From contig JAFZRT010000002.1 of NCBI GenBank assembly GCA_017619735.1, forward strand, positions 1 to 54,925: a stretch of DNA of 54,925 bases, in the 5' to 3' direction. The position numbers and the translations under genes were made by a program. The stretch's first letter is position 1. Each line of letters opens with the position of its first letter. Positions 24,510 to 31,347 of the stretch are shown in pieces. The notes under the pieces were generated by a model. That model ran no database searches and had not been told where the DNA came from. It saw nothing but the letters and a program-made list of their open reading frames with translations. This stretch comes from Clostridia bacterium. Lineage in GTDB: Bacteria > Bacillota > Clostridia > Christensenellales > CAG-138.

Positions 24510-24714
24510 CGCCGTCCTCCTCCGGGCGCGTCTGCGGCTCGTCCTTTGCCGCACCTTCGTCCGGCATGCGCTTGATGTACGTGAGTATCAGGAACGACGC
24601 CAGTATCATACATACGGGTATTATGAAATGGATCTTAAGCAGGATGGAAAGCGCGAGGAGCACGAATCCCCCCAGCGCAAGCACGACTCCGATTATCGCC
24701 AAAACTCTTCTCAT
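24499..24714 (-). CDS. Small two-helix membrane protein
   Basis: A 71-residue protein with two hydrophobic helices (about 4-24 and 30-46) and an acidic, polar tail. No family recognised. It is the first gene of the operon containing the ABC exporter, DUF2804, M42 peptidase and CARF nuclease, and overlaps the exporter gene. The promoter at 24747-24775 lies directly upstream. The AGAGAGGG site is 11 bases from the ATG. Confidence 0.7.
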   Translation of the reverse strand: MRRVLAIIGVVLALGGFVLLALSILLKIHFIIPVCMILASFLILTYIKRMPDEGAAKDEPQTRPEEDGDGR

Positions 24715-24746
24715 TGTCAGCAGGCCCTCTCTTATTATTTGTGATC

Positions 24747-24775
24747 ATTATACCGCAAAACCCGCGTTTGCTCAA
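24747..24775 (-). promoter_or_regulatory. Promoter of the exporter/CARF-nuclease operon
   Basis: -35 TTGAGC (24770-24775), 17-base spacer, -10 TATAAT (24747-24752) on the minus strand, about 33 bases above the first start codon. Confidence 0.75.
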
Positions 24776-24786
24776 TAGACCGAAAC

Positions 24787-24809
24787 AAAAAAAGGGCCGT
24801 GTCGGCCCT
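24787..24809 (-). terminator. Intrinsic terminator after the membrane-protein gene
   Basis: Stem AGGGCCG/CGGCCCT (24793-24799 and 24803-24809), with seven T on the minus strand (24787-24793). Confidence 0.9.
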
Positions 24810-24820
24810 CTGTGAAGCTG

Positions 24821-25549
24821 TCATTCGATATCGAAGGGTTCTCCGTCGATGAGCAGCACGCCGTTCCCCTGCCACTCCACGGCGGGGTACTTCACCTGCC
24901 CGTTCTCATCCTCGAGTAAGGAACGCTTATGGCACCAGATCGCGGTCAGATCCTTTATCGGGGTGAAACGCAGCACGCCGAGATCCACGACGTTCTTCGG
25001 CCTCTCGACCGTGACCTCCACGAGCCCGCCGAGGAAGTCCGTGTGTTCGTCGGTGACGACGGCGACCCTTTCAACGTCGGGCGAGGGAACGGAGGCGACT
25101 GTCTCGTCGTCGAGGGCGTCGGCGCTGATCGACATGCCGAATATCGCAAAATAGAATACGAGAGGCACGGCGACGGCGGAGACTATCACCCGCCCCCAGA
25201 AGGAGGACGCCGTCCTGAGGAACATGACGAACGAGGCGATGATCGCAATCCAGGAGAAAACCATGCCGGGTATGCTGTGGTGGAACACGCTCGCGATCAC
25301 GGTCAACAGGAACAGCGCGCCGGAGAATACCGAATCGGCCTTCGTGAAGCCGTCGGTGTCTCCCCTTTTGACGCGGAAGGTGAGCACCGCCGCGAATATG
25401 AAGGCGAGAGCGCCGACCGCGCAGAAGGGTATCGGGAAGCCCGCCTGCGCACGGTATTTCGCTATGAATTCCGACGCGAGGTAAATGACGGGCCAGAGTA
25501 CGCTGCACACGATGAGCGCGATGCGAAGCTTAAAAAGCTTATCTCTCAT
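24821..25549 (-). CDS. Membrane protein with a DUF5412-like C-terminus
   Basis: A 242-residue protein. About five membrane helices occupy residues 8-140. The soluble C-terminal part resembles the DUF5412 fold (TLLDE-type strand pattern, VERVAVVTDEHTDFLGGLVEV, ending VEWQGNGVLLIDGEPFDI). The match is by eye and weak. GGAGG precedes the ATG by 5 bases. It follows glyA across a hairpin at 25571-25590 with no visible promoter, so it is probably expressed by read-through from glyA. Confidence 0.65.
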   Translation of the reverse strand: MRDKLFKLRIALIVCSVLWPVIYLASEFIAKYRAQAGFPIPFCAVGALAFIFAAVLTFRVKRGDTDGFTKADSVFSGALFLLTVIASVFHHSIPGMVFSWIAIIASFVMFLRTASSFWGRVIVSAVAVPLVFYFAIFGMSISADALDDETVASVPSPDVERVAVVTDEHTDFLGGLVEVTVERPKNVVDLGVLRFTPIKDLTAIWCHKRSLLEDENGQVKYPAVEWQGNGVLLIDGEPFDIE

Positions 25550-25570
25550 ACTTCCTCCGGATAAAGCGAA

Positions 25571-25590
25571 GGCCGCTCGTTTGAGCGGCC
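25571..25590 (-). terminator. Hairpin after glyA
   Basis: Perfect stem GGCCGCTC/GAGCGGCC with loop GTTT. The T-stretch on the minus strand is interrupted (TTCGCTTTAT), so it is probably a leaky terminator. Confidence 0.65.
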
Positions 25591-25603
25591 CTCACGCATT
25601 CGA

Positions 25604-26842
25604 TCATTCGTAAAGGGGATGCTTGTTGGTCAGCTCGATAACGGCCGCCTTGACCTCGGGGATGGCTTCCTCGCCGCGAAGGGCTATCTTCGCGATAAGA
25701 CCGCCGATCTCGACCATCTCGTCCTCCTTGAAGCCGCGGGTGGTGACGGCGGGAGTGCCGATCCTGAGGCCGCTGGTCACGAAGGGGCTCAGGGTCTCCT
25801 TGGGGATGGTGTTCTTGTTGACGGTGATGTTCGCCGCGTCGAGCCAGTGCTCGACGTCCTTGCCGGTGCGGCCGACGGGAGTCAGGTCGACGAGCATGAG
25901 GTGGTTGTCGGTACCGCCGGAAACGATGCGCATGCCGTTATCCGCAAGGGACTTCGCGAGGACGGCGGCGTTCTTGACGACCTGCTTCTGATACTCCTTG
26001 AACTCGGGCTTCAGCGCCTCGCCGAAGCAGGCTGCCTTGGCGGCGATGATGTGCATGAGGGGGCCGCCCTGCGTGCCGGGGAAAATGCCCTTGTCGATGG
26101 CCTTGGCGTACTGCTCCTTGCAGAGGATCATACCGCCGCGGGGTCCGCGAAGGGTCTTATGGGTGGTGGAGGTAACGACGTCCGCATAGGGGACGGGGTT
26201 CATGTGCAGACCGGCGGCTACGAGGCCCGCGATGTGAGCCATGTCGACCATGAAGATCGCGTTGACCTTCTTCGCGATCTCGCTGATGCGCTCGAAATCG
26301 ATCGCGCGGGGATAAGCGCTCGCGCCGGCAACGATCATCTTGGGCTGATTCTCGACGGCGAGCTTCTCGAGCTCGTCATAATCGATCTTCTCGTCGACTT
26401 CGGAAACGCCGTAGGGCACGAAGTGGAAATACTTGCCGCTCATGTTTACGGGGCTGCCGTGGGTGAGGTGGCCGCCGTGGGAGAGGTTCATGCCGAGTAT
26501 GGTATCGCCGGGGTTCAGCAGCGCGAAGTAGACGGAGAGGTTCGCCTGCGCGCCGGAATGGGGCTGTACGTTGGCATGGTCGGCGCCGAAGAGCTCCTTC
26601 GCCCTGTTCCTGGCGAGGTCCTCGACCATATCGACCTTCTCGCATCCGCCGTAGTAGCGCTTTCCGGGATAGCCCTCCGCGTACTTGTTGGTCAGATGGC
26701 TGCCCATGCAGGCCATGACGGTCTCCGAAACGAAGTTTTCGGAAGCGATGAGCTCCAGATGGTCACGCTGACGGGCAAGCTCCTGCTCCATGTAATCGCA
26801 GAGCACGGGATCGTTAGCACGGATAAGATCAAACTGTATCAT
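25604..26842 (-). CDS. glyA: Serine hydroxymethyltransferase
   Basis: A 412-residue SHMT that interconverts serine and glycine with tetrahydrofolate, using PLP. Seen: LIASENFVS (near 31-39), [17 protein letters not shown] (near 51-67), DMAHIAGL (near 200) and [14 protein letters not shown] holding the PLP lysine (near 226). Length and motifs are standard. GGAGGT is 6 bases before the ATG, and a strong promoter lies upstream. Confidence 0.97.
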   Translation of the reverse strand: MIQFDLIRANDPVLCDYMEQELARQRDHLELIASENFVSETVMACMGSHLTNKYAEGYPGKRYYGGCEKVDMVEDLARNRAKELFGADHANVQPHSGAQANLSVYFALLNPGDTILGMNLSHGGHLTHGSPVNMSGKYFHFVPYGVSEVDEKIDYDELEKLAVENQPKMIVAGASAYPRAIDFERISEIAKKVNAIFMVDMAHIAGLVAAGLHMNPVPYADVVTSTTHKTLRGPRGGMILCKEQYAKAIDKGIFPGTQGGPLMHIIAAKAACFGEALKPEFKEYQKQVVKNAAVLAKSLADNGMRIVSGGTDNHLMLVDLTPVGRTGKDVEHWLDAANITVNKNTIPKETLSPFVTSGLRIGTPAVTTRGFKEDEMVEIGGLIAKIALRGEEAIPEVKAAVIELTNKHPLYE

Positions 26843-26883
26843 GATGTACCTCCATACAAATAGTTCCTAAATAGGGTGTATAC

Positions 26884-26912
26884 ATTATAGCGCAAAAACC
26901 CGTTGATTTCAA
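26884..26912 (-). promoter_or_regulatory. Promoter of glyA
   Basis: -35 TTGAAA (26907-26912), 17-base spacer, -10 TATAAT (26884-26889) on the minus strand. The leader is about 35 bases. Confidence 0.85.
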
Positions 26913-26931
26913 CAGCTTCGAAGAATATAAG

Positions 26932-26956
26932 AAAAGGCCGCCTTTCGGCGGCCTTT
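26932..26956 (-). terminator. Terminator of the dockerin-protein gene
   Basis: Perfect 10-base arms AAAGGCCGCC/GGCGGCCTTT (26933-26942, 26947-26956) with a short T tail on the minus strand. Confidence 0.85.
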
Positions 26957-26981
26957 CTCAGCCCTTGCGGGCAATGTCGCA

Positions 26982-29900
26982 TTAGTCTTCGATCTCAACG
27001 GGGAACTGCTCGATGATGTTCATCGTCTTGCGGAGGATGAGCAGAGCGTCAGCCATGGTGACCTCGCCGTCGCCATTGACGTCGACCCAAGGCAGGTTCT
27101 CCTCGTCGATCTCACCGATGCCCTGGACATAACGCATTACGAGCAGTACGTCGACGGAATCGACATCGCCGTCACCGTCAGCGTCGCCCCAGACAGGCTG
27201 GGTGGGCGGCGGGGTGGGAGGCGTATCGCCGGAATTGACGAATACCTCTACCTGGTCAACATTGAGGTAGAACATATCGGTTACGTTGAAGTGACGTACG
27301 GCAACGTAGAGCGTGCCGCCCTCGAAGTCGGCGAGGGTGCCGGTGTACTGAGCGTACTCACCGCCGGCAACATACTCATCAGAGATCTGAGTCATGGAGG
27401 CGGGATCCGGAGAAGTACCGGCATAGATCGCGAAGTGCTCGGCAGCGTAGCTGGGATCCTGACCGACAGCGTAGAGCGATACGGTCACGAAGCCGGCGGG
27501 CGCCTCGATAGCGGGGCTGATGGCCCAGTTATCGGGAGTGAGAGCACCGACGTAGTTGATGTAGGACTGGGAGTAGATCATACCCATGCCCTCATAGGTG
27601 TTGAACTGGCCGTCATTCGCCCAGATCCAGTTGTTGCCGTCGCCGTCCTGATCGACGAAGGTCCAGCCTTCGGCAGCGGGATCGGTCTCGAAGAAGAAGC
27701 CGGCAACATTCTCACCCATGCTGGGCAGTACGTTGACGATCGCATAAGCGGTGAAGTCGCCGTCCTCGGTGGTCGCGAAGACCATCGTGGTACCGACGGC
27801 AACGCCCATTACGAGACCGTTCTGGTCGACGACCGCGATGTTCTCATCCTCGATCTCCCACTCAACGTTCTTGTTGGAAGCGTTGAAGGGACGTACGAGA
27901 GCGGTGAACTGGACGGTCTCGCCGACGCGGACGTCAGCCTCTTCGGGGGTGATGGTGATGGACTCTACGGGAACATCATCAGCGGGCTGGGGCTCCTCGT
28001 CGGGGATGATGAACATACCGACAAGCTCCATGCCGGAACCGCCGACCATGCCGAGGTCCTCAGCAGAGCCGGTGGCCTTGTTGATGCGGTAGAGAGAAGC
28101 GTTATCAGCGTCAAGGATCTGGCCCCAGTAGATATCGCCGGAGTTGAAGTCGTAGCAGATATCCTGGACATAGCCGCAGGTGACGCCGGTGCTGCCGACC
28201 GCGGTCATGGCAGCGGTGTCAAGATCGATGGTGTAGAGGGTGCCGTTCTGATCAACGCCGTAGCCGGTGCCTTCCTCATCGACGCAGAGGCCGAAGGGAT
28301 GTACGTTGAAGGCGCCGATCTCAGTGACCGTACCGGAGGACGGATCGATAGCAACGAGCAGATCGTCGTTGTCACCGGTGGCAACGCCGAAGAGGCAGCC
28401 GCGGGTGTAATCGAAGGTCATGGAGGTCATCGTGTTGGCGGTATACATGCCGGCGAAGGTGGTCATGTTCTGGAGATTGTCAACAGGAGCGGTGAAGAAG
28501 TCGCCGTTGGTGGTGTAGCCGTAAACGGTGCCGTAAGCATAAGCCGCAGCATAGGCCTCGGGGCTGGTGCACAGAGGGGTGAACACGGCGGGGTTGACGT
28601 CGCTGAAGGTGCCCCAGTTATCGGTGTAGGAACCGCCGAGGTCATAGCAGCACATCGCATAGATGGTAGCCATGGTCAGGCCGGTGTCGACAACGGTGAC
28701 TTCGCAGACGGCGTAGATCGAGGGATCCTCGACGGAGGCGATGGTGACGAAGGTCTCGCCCTCGGCAACACCGGTCACGACGCCGTTCTCATTAACGGTC
28801 GCGATGGAGGTATCATCAACGGTGATGGTGACTTCCTTGTTGAAGGCTGCCTCGGGGAGAACCTCCCACTCGATCTGAGCGGTGCGGTTTACGGGGACCT
28901 CGAGGGATTCGGTGCAGGTGATGGACTCAACAGCTACGGGCTCGCCTACATAGACGTTATCTACCGCGAAGTAGTCGCCGGTGGGGTTGACGGAGCCGTC
29001 CTTCTTGTAAGTCCAGGTCAGGGTATGAGTGCCGGCGGTGATAGCGTAGGCAATGGTCTCCCAATCGTTATCATGTGCGCCGTAGTCCATCTGGACGTTG
29101 CCGTCGATGGCGAAGCGGCACTTATCCCAGTCATAGGAGTCGCTGGAGCCTTCGCCCCAGGCCTTGTAATCGAACTGCACGATGCCGTCCTCGTCAACGG
29201 TGACGGTAGCGGTGATCGTGGAGGTGGAGGAAGCAACACCCGCGTTGCCGGACTTGGCATACTCACGGTTGCCCTCGGTCTCGATCGTCCAGGGGTAGGT
29301 CGCGTCGTTCTCGAAGTGGATGCTGCCGCCCTCAACGTTCAGAGCGCGGTCGAGATCGTTCAGAGGCTCTTCGTTGCTGCCGAAGAACTCGAGGTTATCC
29401 ACGAAGAGATAGAACGCATCAAGGCTGGTGCACTGGATCGCGAAGTAGATGGTCTCGCCGGCATACTCGGAGAGGTCATACTCGTACTGCACGTAAGCGG
29501 TGCCGCTGGTGGTCACAGTCTCGCCGAGCTGGGTCATGCCCTCAACGGTGGCTTCGGAACCTACGTATACGTTGAAGGTCTCGGGATAGCTGGAGGCATA
29601 AGCAGCGGCCCAGAAGCTGACGCGGGCGTTGAGGAGAGGTACCTCGAAAGCGGGAGCGATCAGCCAGTCGTTCGCCTCGGTCTGATAATGGACGCGCATG
29701 AAGCCGACGCCTTCGTAAGCCTGAGTCTCACTCTCATAACGCTCCCAGGTGTAGTTGTAGGAGTCGTTGTTGATGATGGTGAAATCGGCGATCTCATCAT
29801 CGGACTCGAAGTAGTAACCGACTACAAGATCCGATACGGGAGCGGGGGGCTCGGGCAGAGGATCGTTCGCGATCTCAACGAGGTCGATGTTGAGGAAGAA

Positions 29901-30482
29901 CATATCCGTTACGTTGAAGTGGCGGATCGCGAAGTACACGGTCTGGCCGGCGTATTCGGTTATGTCGATGGTCTTCTGAGTGTAGGTGCCGGTGGCAACG
30001 GACTCGGGCATGATCTCGACCATGTCCGCGATCGCGGCGCTGGTGCCGGCATACACGGCGTAATGCTCAGCCGCATAGCTGGCATCCTGACCCGCTACCC
30101 AGAAGGAGAAGGTAGTAGCGTCCGCGGGAACCGCGATAGCGGGGGTGATCGCCCAGTTATCGGGAGTCAGCGCGGTGCCGGAGTCATTGTCATAGGAAGC
30201 GGAGAAGATCAGGCCTTCGCCCTCATATGCGGTCATATGGGGGGTCTCGCTGTAGTCGACCTGATAATCCCAGTTGTAGCCGTCGCCGTCGTCATCGATA
30301 AACGTCCAGTCGGTGGGCGCAGTCTCGAAATCGTAGGACACAGCTACTTCCTTACCTGTTACGGCCTTTTCGGGTCTGACGACTTCGCCGGACCTGGTGG
30401 CATCAGCCGCAAACACGCTCATGGGGATGAGGGCCATCACCATAAGGACAGCTATGAGAATACCGACGATTCTCTTTGTCAT
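26982..30482 (-). CDS. Large secreted dockerin protein with adhesin-like repeats
   Basis: A 1166-residue secreted protein. Signal peptide 1-25 (cut after VFA). Choice-of-anchor-J-like modules lie at about 47-205, 219-370 and 945-1085, each with W-F/T-I-D/N-D-x-D-x-x-x-Y-x-W and D-N-W-x-I-x-P-A. Two Ig-like Big_2 modules lie at about 520-605 and 860-935. A propeller-like middle spans about 610-850. A type I dockerin ends it (about 1095-1150) with calcium loops DADGDGDVDSVD and DVNGDGEVTMAD. No catalytic domain is seen. Dockerins dock to cohesins of scaffolds or cell-surface proteins. No cohesin gene is in the window. The ATG at 30482 has AGGAGG 9 bases upstream. Confidence 0.85.
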   Translation of the reverse strand: MTKRIVGILIAVLMVMALIPMSVFAADATRSGEVVRPEKAVTGKEVAVSYDFETAPTDWTFIDDDGDGYNWDYQVDYSETPHMTAYEGEGLIFSASYDNDSGTALTPDNWAITPAIAVPADATTFSFWVAGQDASYAAEHYAVYAGTSAAIADMVEIMPESVATGTYTQKTIDITEYAGQTVYFAIRHFNVTDMFFLNIDLVEIANDPLPEPPAPVSDLVVGYYFESDDEIADFTIINNDSYNYTWERYESETQAYEGVGFMRVHYQTEANDWLIAPAFEVPLLNARVSFWAAAYASSYPETFNVYVGSEATVEGMTQLGETVTTSGTAYVQYEYDLSEYAGETIYFAIQCTSLDAFYLFVDNLEFFGSNEEPLNDLDRALNVEGGSIHFENDATYPWTIETEGNREYAKSGNAGVASSTSTITATVTVDEDGIVQFDYKAWGEGSSDSYDWDKCRFAIDGNVQMDYGAHDNDWETIAYAITAGTHTLTWTYKKDGSVNPTGDYFAVDNVYVGEPVAVESITCTESLEVPVNRTAQIEWEVLPEAAFNKEVTITVDDTSIATVNENGVVTGVAEGETFVTIASVEDPSIYAVCEVTVVDTGLTMATIYAMCCYDLGGSYTDNWGTFSDVNPAVFTPLCTSPEAYAAAYAYGTVYGYTTNGDFFTAPVDNLQNMTTFAGMYTANTMTSMTFDYTRGCLFGVATGDNDDLLVAIDPSSGTVTEIGAFNVHPFGLCVDEEGTGYGVDQNGTLYTIDLDTAAMTAVGSTGVTCGYVQDICYDFNSGDIYWGQILDADNASLYRINKATGSAEDLGMVGGSGMELVGMFIIPDEEPQPADDVPVESITITPEEADVRVGETVQFTALVRPFNASNKNVEWEIEDENIAVVDQNGLVMGVAVGTTMVFATTEDGDFTAYAIVNVLPSMGENVAGFFFETDPAAEGWTFVDQDGDGNNWIWANDGQFNTYEGMGMIYSQSYINYVGALTPDNWAISPAIEAPAGFVTVSLYAVGQDPSYAAEHFAIYAGTSPDPASMTQISDEYVAGGEYAQYTGTLADFEGGTLYVAVRHFNVTDMFYLNVDQVEVFVNSGDTPPTPPPTQPVWGDADGDGDVDSVDVLLVMRYVQGIGEIDEENLPWVDVNGDGEVTMADALLILRKTMNIIEQFPVEIED

Positions 30483-30595
30483 AGGTTTTTTCCTCCTGAA
30501 ATGATTTTTCTGTAAACTTGACTGGGCGGCGCCGTGCGCCGCGCCCCGTATGCGCGGCAGGCGACACGCGCCTAAAATCCCATTTACACGGGTAT

Positions 30596-30624
30596 ATTGT
30601 ATCATCATTCCTTTTTAATGTCCA
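30596..30624 (-). promoter_or_regulatory. Promoter of the dockerin-protein gene
   Basis: -35 TGGACA (30619-30624), 17-base spacer, -10 TACAAT (30596-30601) on the minus strand. The leader would be about 107 bases, longer than elsewhere in the window. Confidence 0.7.
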
Positions 30625-30923
30625 TAGTCTTTTTTATATTTTTTCATTAAAAAAATAAAACGAAGCACCCATCGGAGCCGCTGTATCGGCCTGTATTCAA
30701 GTCAAAAAATCCATTGATTTCAAAGGGTTTTGAGAGTGTATCCAGAATGGGCGTTCGAAAAACGAAGCGGGAATTATATATTTTGAAAAACAGTATGCGG
30801 TATACGATCGCGGGGTCGAAGCGGTGAACGGTGTTAGAAACGGAGCGAAGCAACACGGCCGCAGACGGCATTTGAAGCGGCTCCGCCGGCAGGCGTAACG
30901 GCCGTGGGTGAACGCGGATAACC
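30625..30923. other. Intergenic stretch with no gene seen
   Basis: AT-rich at first, then GC-rich. The open frames here are short and low-quality, and their translations run through the hairpins and tRNA fragments to the right. I see no ribosome binding site with a credible start, no family motif and no RNA gene. Confidence 0.5.
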
Positions 30924-30978
30924 GGATGATCGGAGTGGTTTCGCCGCGGCTGCCGGGGTTCGACTCCCCGATCATGCC
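30924..30978 (+). pseudogene. tRNA-like remnant on the plus strand
   Basis: A complete T-arm, CGGGG-TTCGACT-CCCCG (30954-30970), is followed by ATCATGC, which pairs with GGATGAT at 30924-30930 with one mismatch, like an acceptor stem. Only about 23 bases lie between, too few for D and anticodon arms. It looks like a tRNA gene that lost its middle. Confidence 0.45.
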
Positions 30979-30985
30979 AGGTGCG

Positions 30986-31022
30986 ACAAAAAAGCATCTG
31001 CCGATGGCAGATGCTTTTTTGT
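30986..31022. terminator. Very stable bidirectional hairpin (a)
   Basis: Perfect 17-base arms, ACAAAAAAGCATCTGCC (30986-31002) and its complement (31006-31022), loop GAT. A- and T-runs on the two sides make it a terminator on both strands. Confidence 0.85.
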
Positions 31023-31040
31023 GGTACCTGGTAGGGGAGT
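31023..31040 (-). repeat. 18-base copy of the tRNA-Glu 3' end
   Basis: GGTACCTGGTAGGGGAGT is identical to 31191-31208, the 3' end of the intact tRNA-Glu, and in the same orientation. It directly abuts hairpin (a), as the intact tRNA abuts hairpin (c). Beyond 31040 the similarity stops abruptly. Confidence 0.75.
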
Positions 31041-31084
31041 TTTCCGCGGCAGCGCATGACGCTTTCTGCCGCGGCGTTCGCCTT

Positions 31085-31108
31085 AAAAAGCCAAGCCATT
31101 GGCTTTTT
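31085..31108. terminator. Bidirectional hairpin (b)
   Basis: Perfect 10-base arms AAAAAGCCAA (31085-31094) and TTGGCTTTTT (31099-31108), loop GCCA. Confidence 0.8.
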
Positions 31109-31128
31109 CTTAACGGCGCCCGCCCTTT

Positions 31129-31144
31129 CGGGGTTCGACTCCCG
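31129..31144 (+). pseudogene. Isolated T-arm fragment
   Basis: CGGGGTTCGACTCCCG is a tRNA T-arm-like stem-loop on the plus strand without the rest of a tRNA. It lies just left of hairpin (c), as the remnant at 30924-30978 lies left of hairpin (a). Confidence 0.4.
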
Positions 31145-31151
31145 TCATTAG

Positions 31152-31193
31152 ACCAACAAAAAGCACTTGCTTTTGCAAGTGCTTTTTGTTGGT
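31152..31193 (-). terminator. Terminator of tRNA-Glu, hairpin (c)
   Basis: Perfect 19-base arms, 31152-31170 and 31175-31193, loop TTTT. The right arm includes the tRNA CCA end, so the hairpin begins inside the mature 3' tail. T-runs are present on both strands. Confidence 0.88.
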
Positions 31194-31265
31194 ACCTGGT
31201 AGGGGAGTCGAACCCCTGTTACCGCCGTGAGAGGGCAGCGTCCTAGGCCACTAGACCAACCAGGC
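31190..31265 (-). tRNA. tRNA-Glu (CUC)
   Basis: A 76-base cloverleaf on the minus strand. Acceptor GCCTGGT pairs with ACCAGGT, with a G-U at 1-72. The anticodon stem is CTGCC/GGCGG with loop CTCTCAC, giving anticodon CTC. The T-arm is AGGGG-TTCGACT-CCCCT, followed by A and an encoded CCA. A TTGACA/TATAAT promoter lies 38 bases upstream, and a perfect terminator hairpin overlaps the CCA end. Confidence 0.92.
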
Positions 31266-31302
31266 TTATTCGGTTTTTGCCGCTTCGTCAGCGACAAAGA
31301 CT

Positions 31303-31330
31303 ATTATACAGATTTTTGCCGCTCTGTCAA
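31303..31330 (-). promoter_or_regulatory. Promoter of tRNA-Glu
   Basis: -35 TTGACA (31325-31330), 16-base spacer, -10 TATAAT (31303-31308) on the minus strand. Transcription would start about 30 bases before the mature tRNA. Confidence 0.85.
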
Positions 31331-31347
31331 GGGGGAATAAAGATATA

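Noticed and set aside
26843..26981. Glycine riboswitch before glyA
   Set aside because: The leader is only about 35 bases after a clear promoter, too short for an aptamer.
27291..30515. A 1074-codon open frame antisense to the dockerin-protein gene
   Set aside because: Its translation is low-complexity Gly/Val/Asp-rich with no family motif or ribosome binding site. The opposite strand has a signal peptide, modules and a dockerin. It is a shadow of codon bias.
30940..31190. Possible tmRNA 3' end because of repeated GGGTTCGACTCCC
   Set aside because: No tag-peptide frame, no pairing 5' end and no CCA after the T-arms. Better read as tRNA fragments.
30647..31246. Open frames of 92-150 codons crossing the tRNA and hairpin region
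   Set aside because: They translate terminators and T-arms (for example WYLVGESNPC from a tRNA gene), lack ribosome binding sites and are typical spurious calls.
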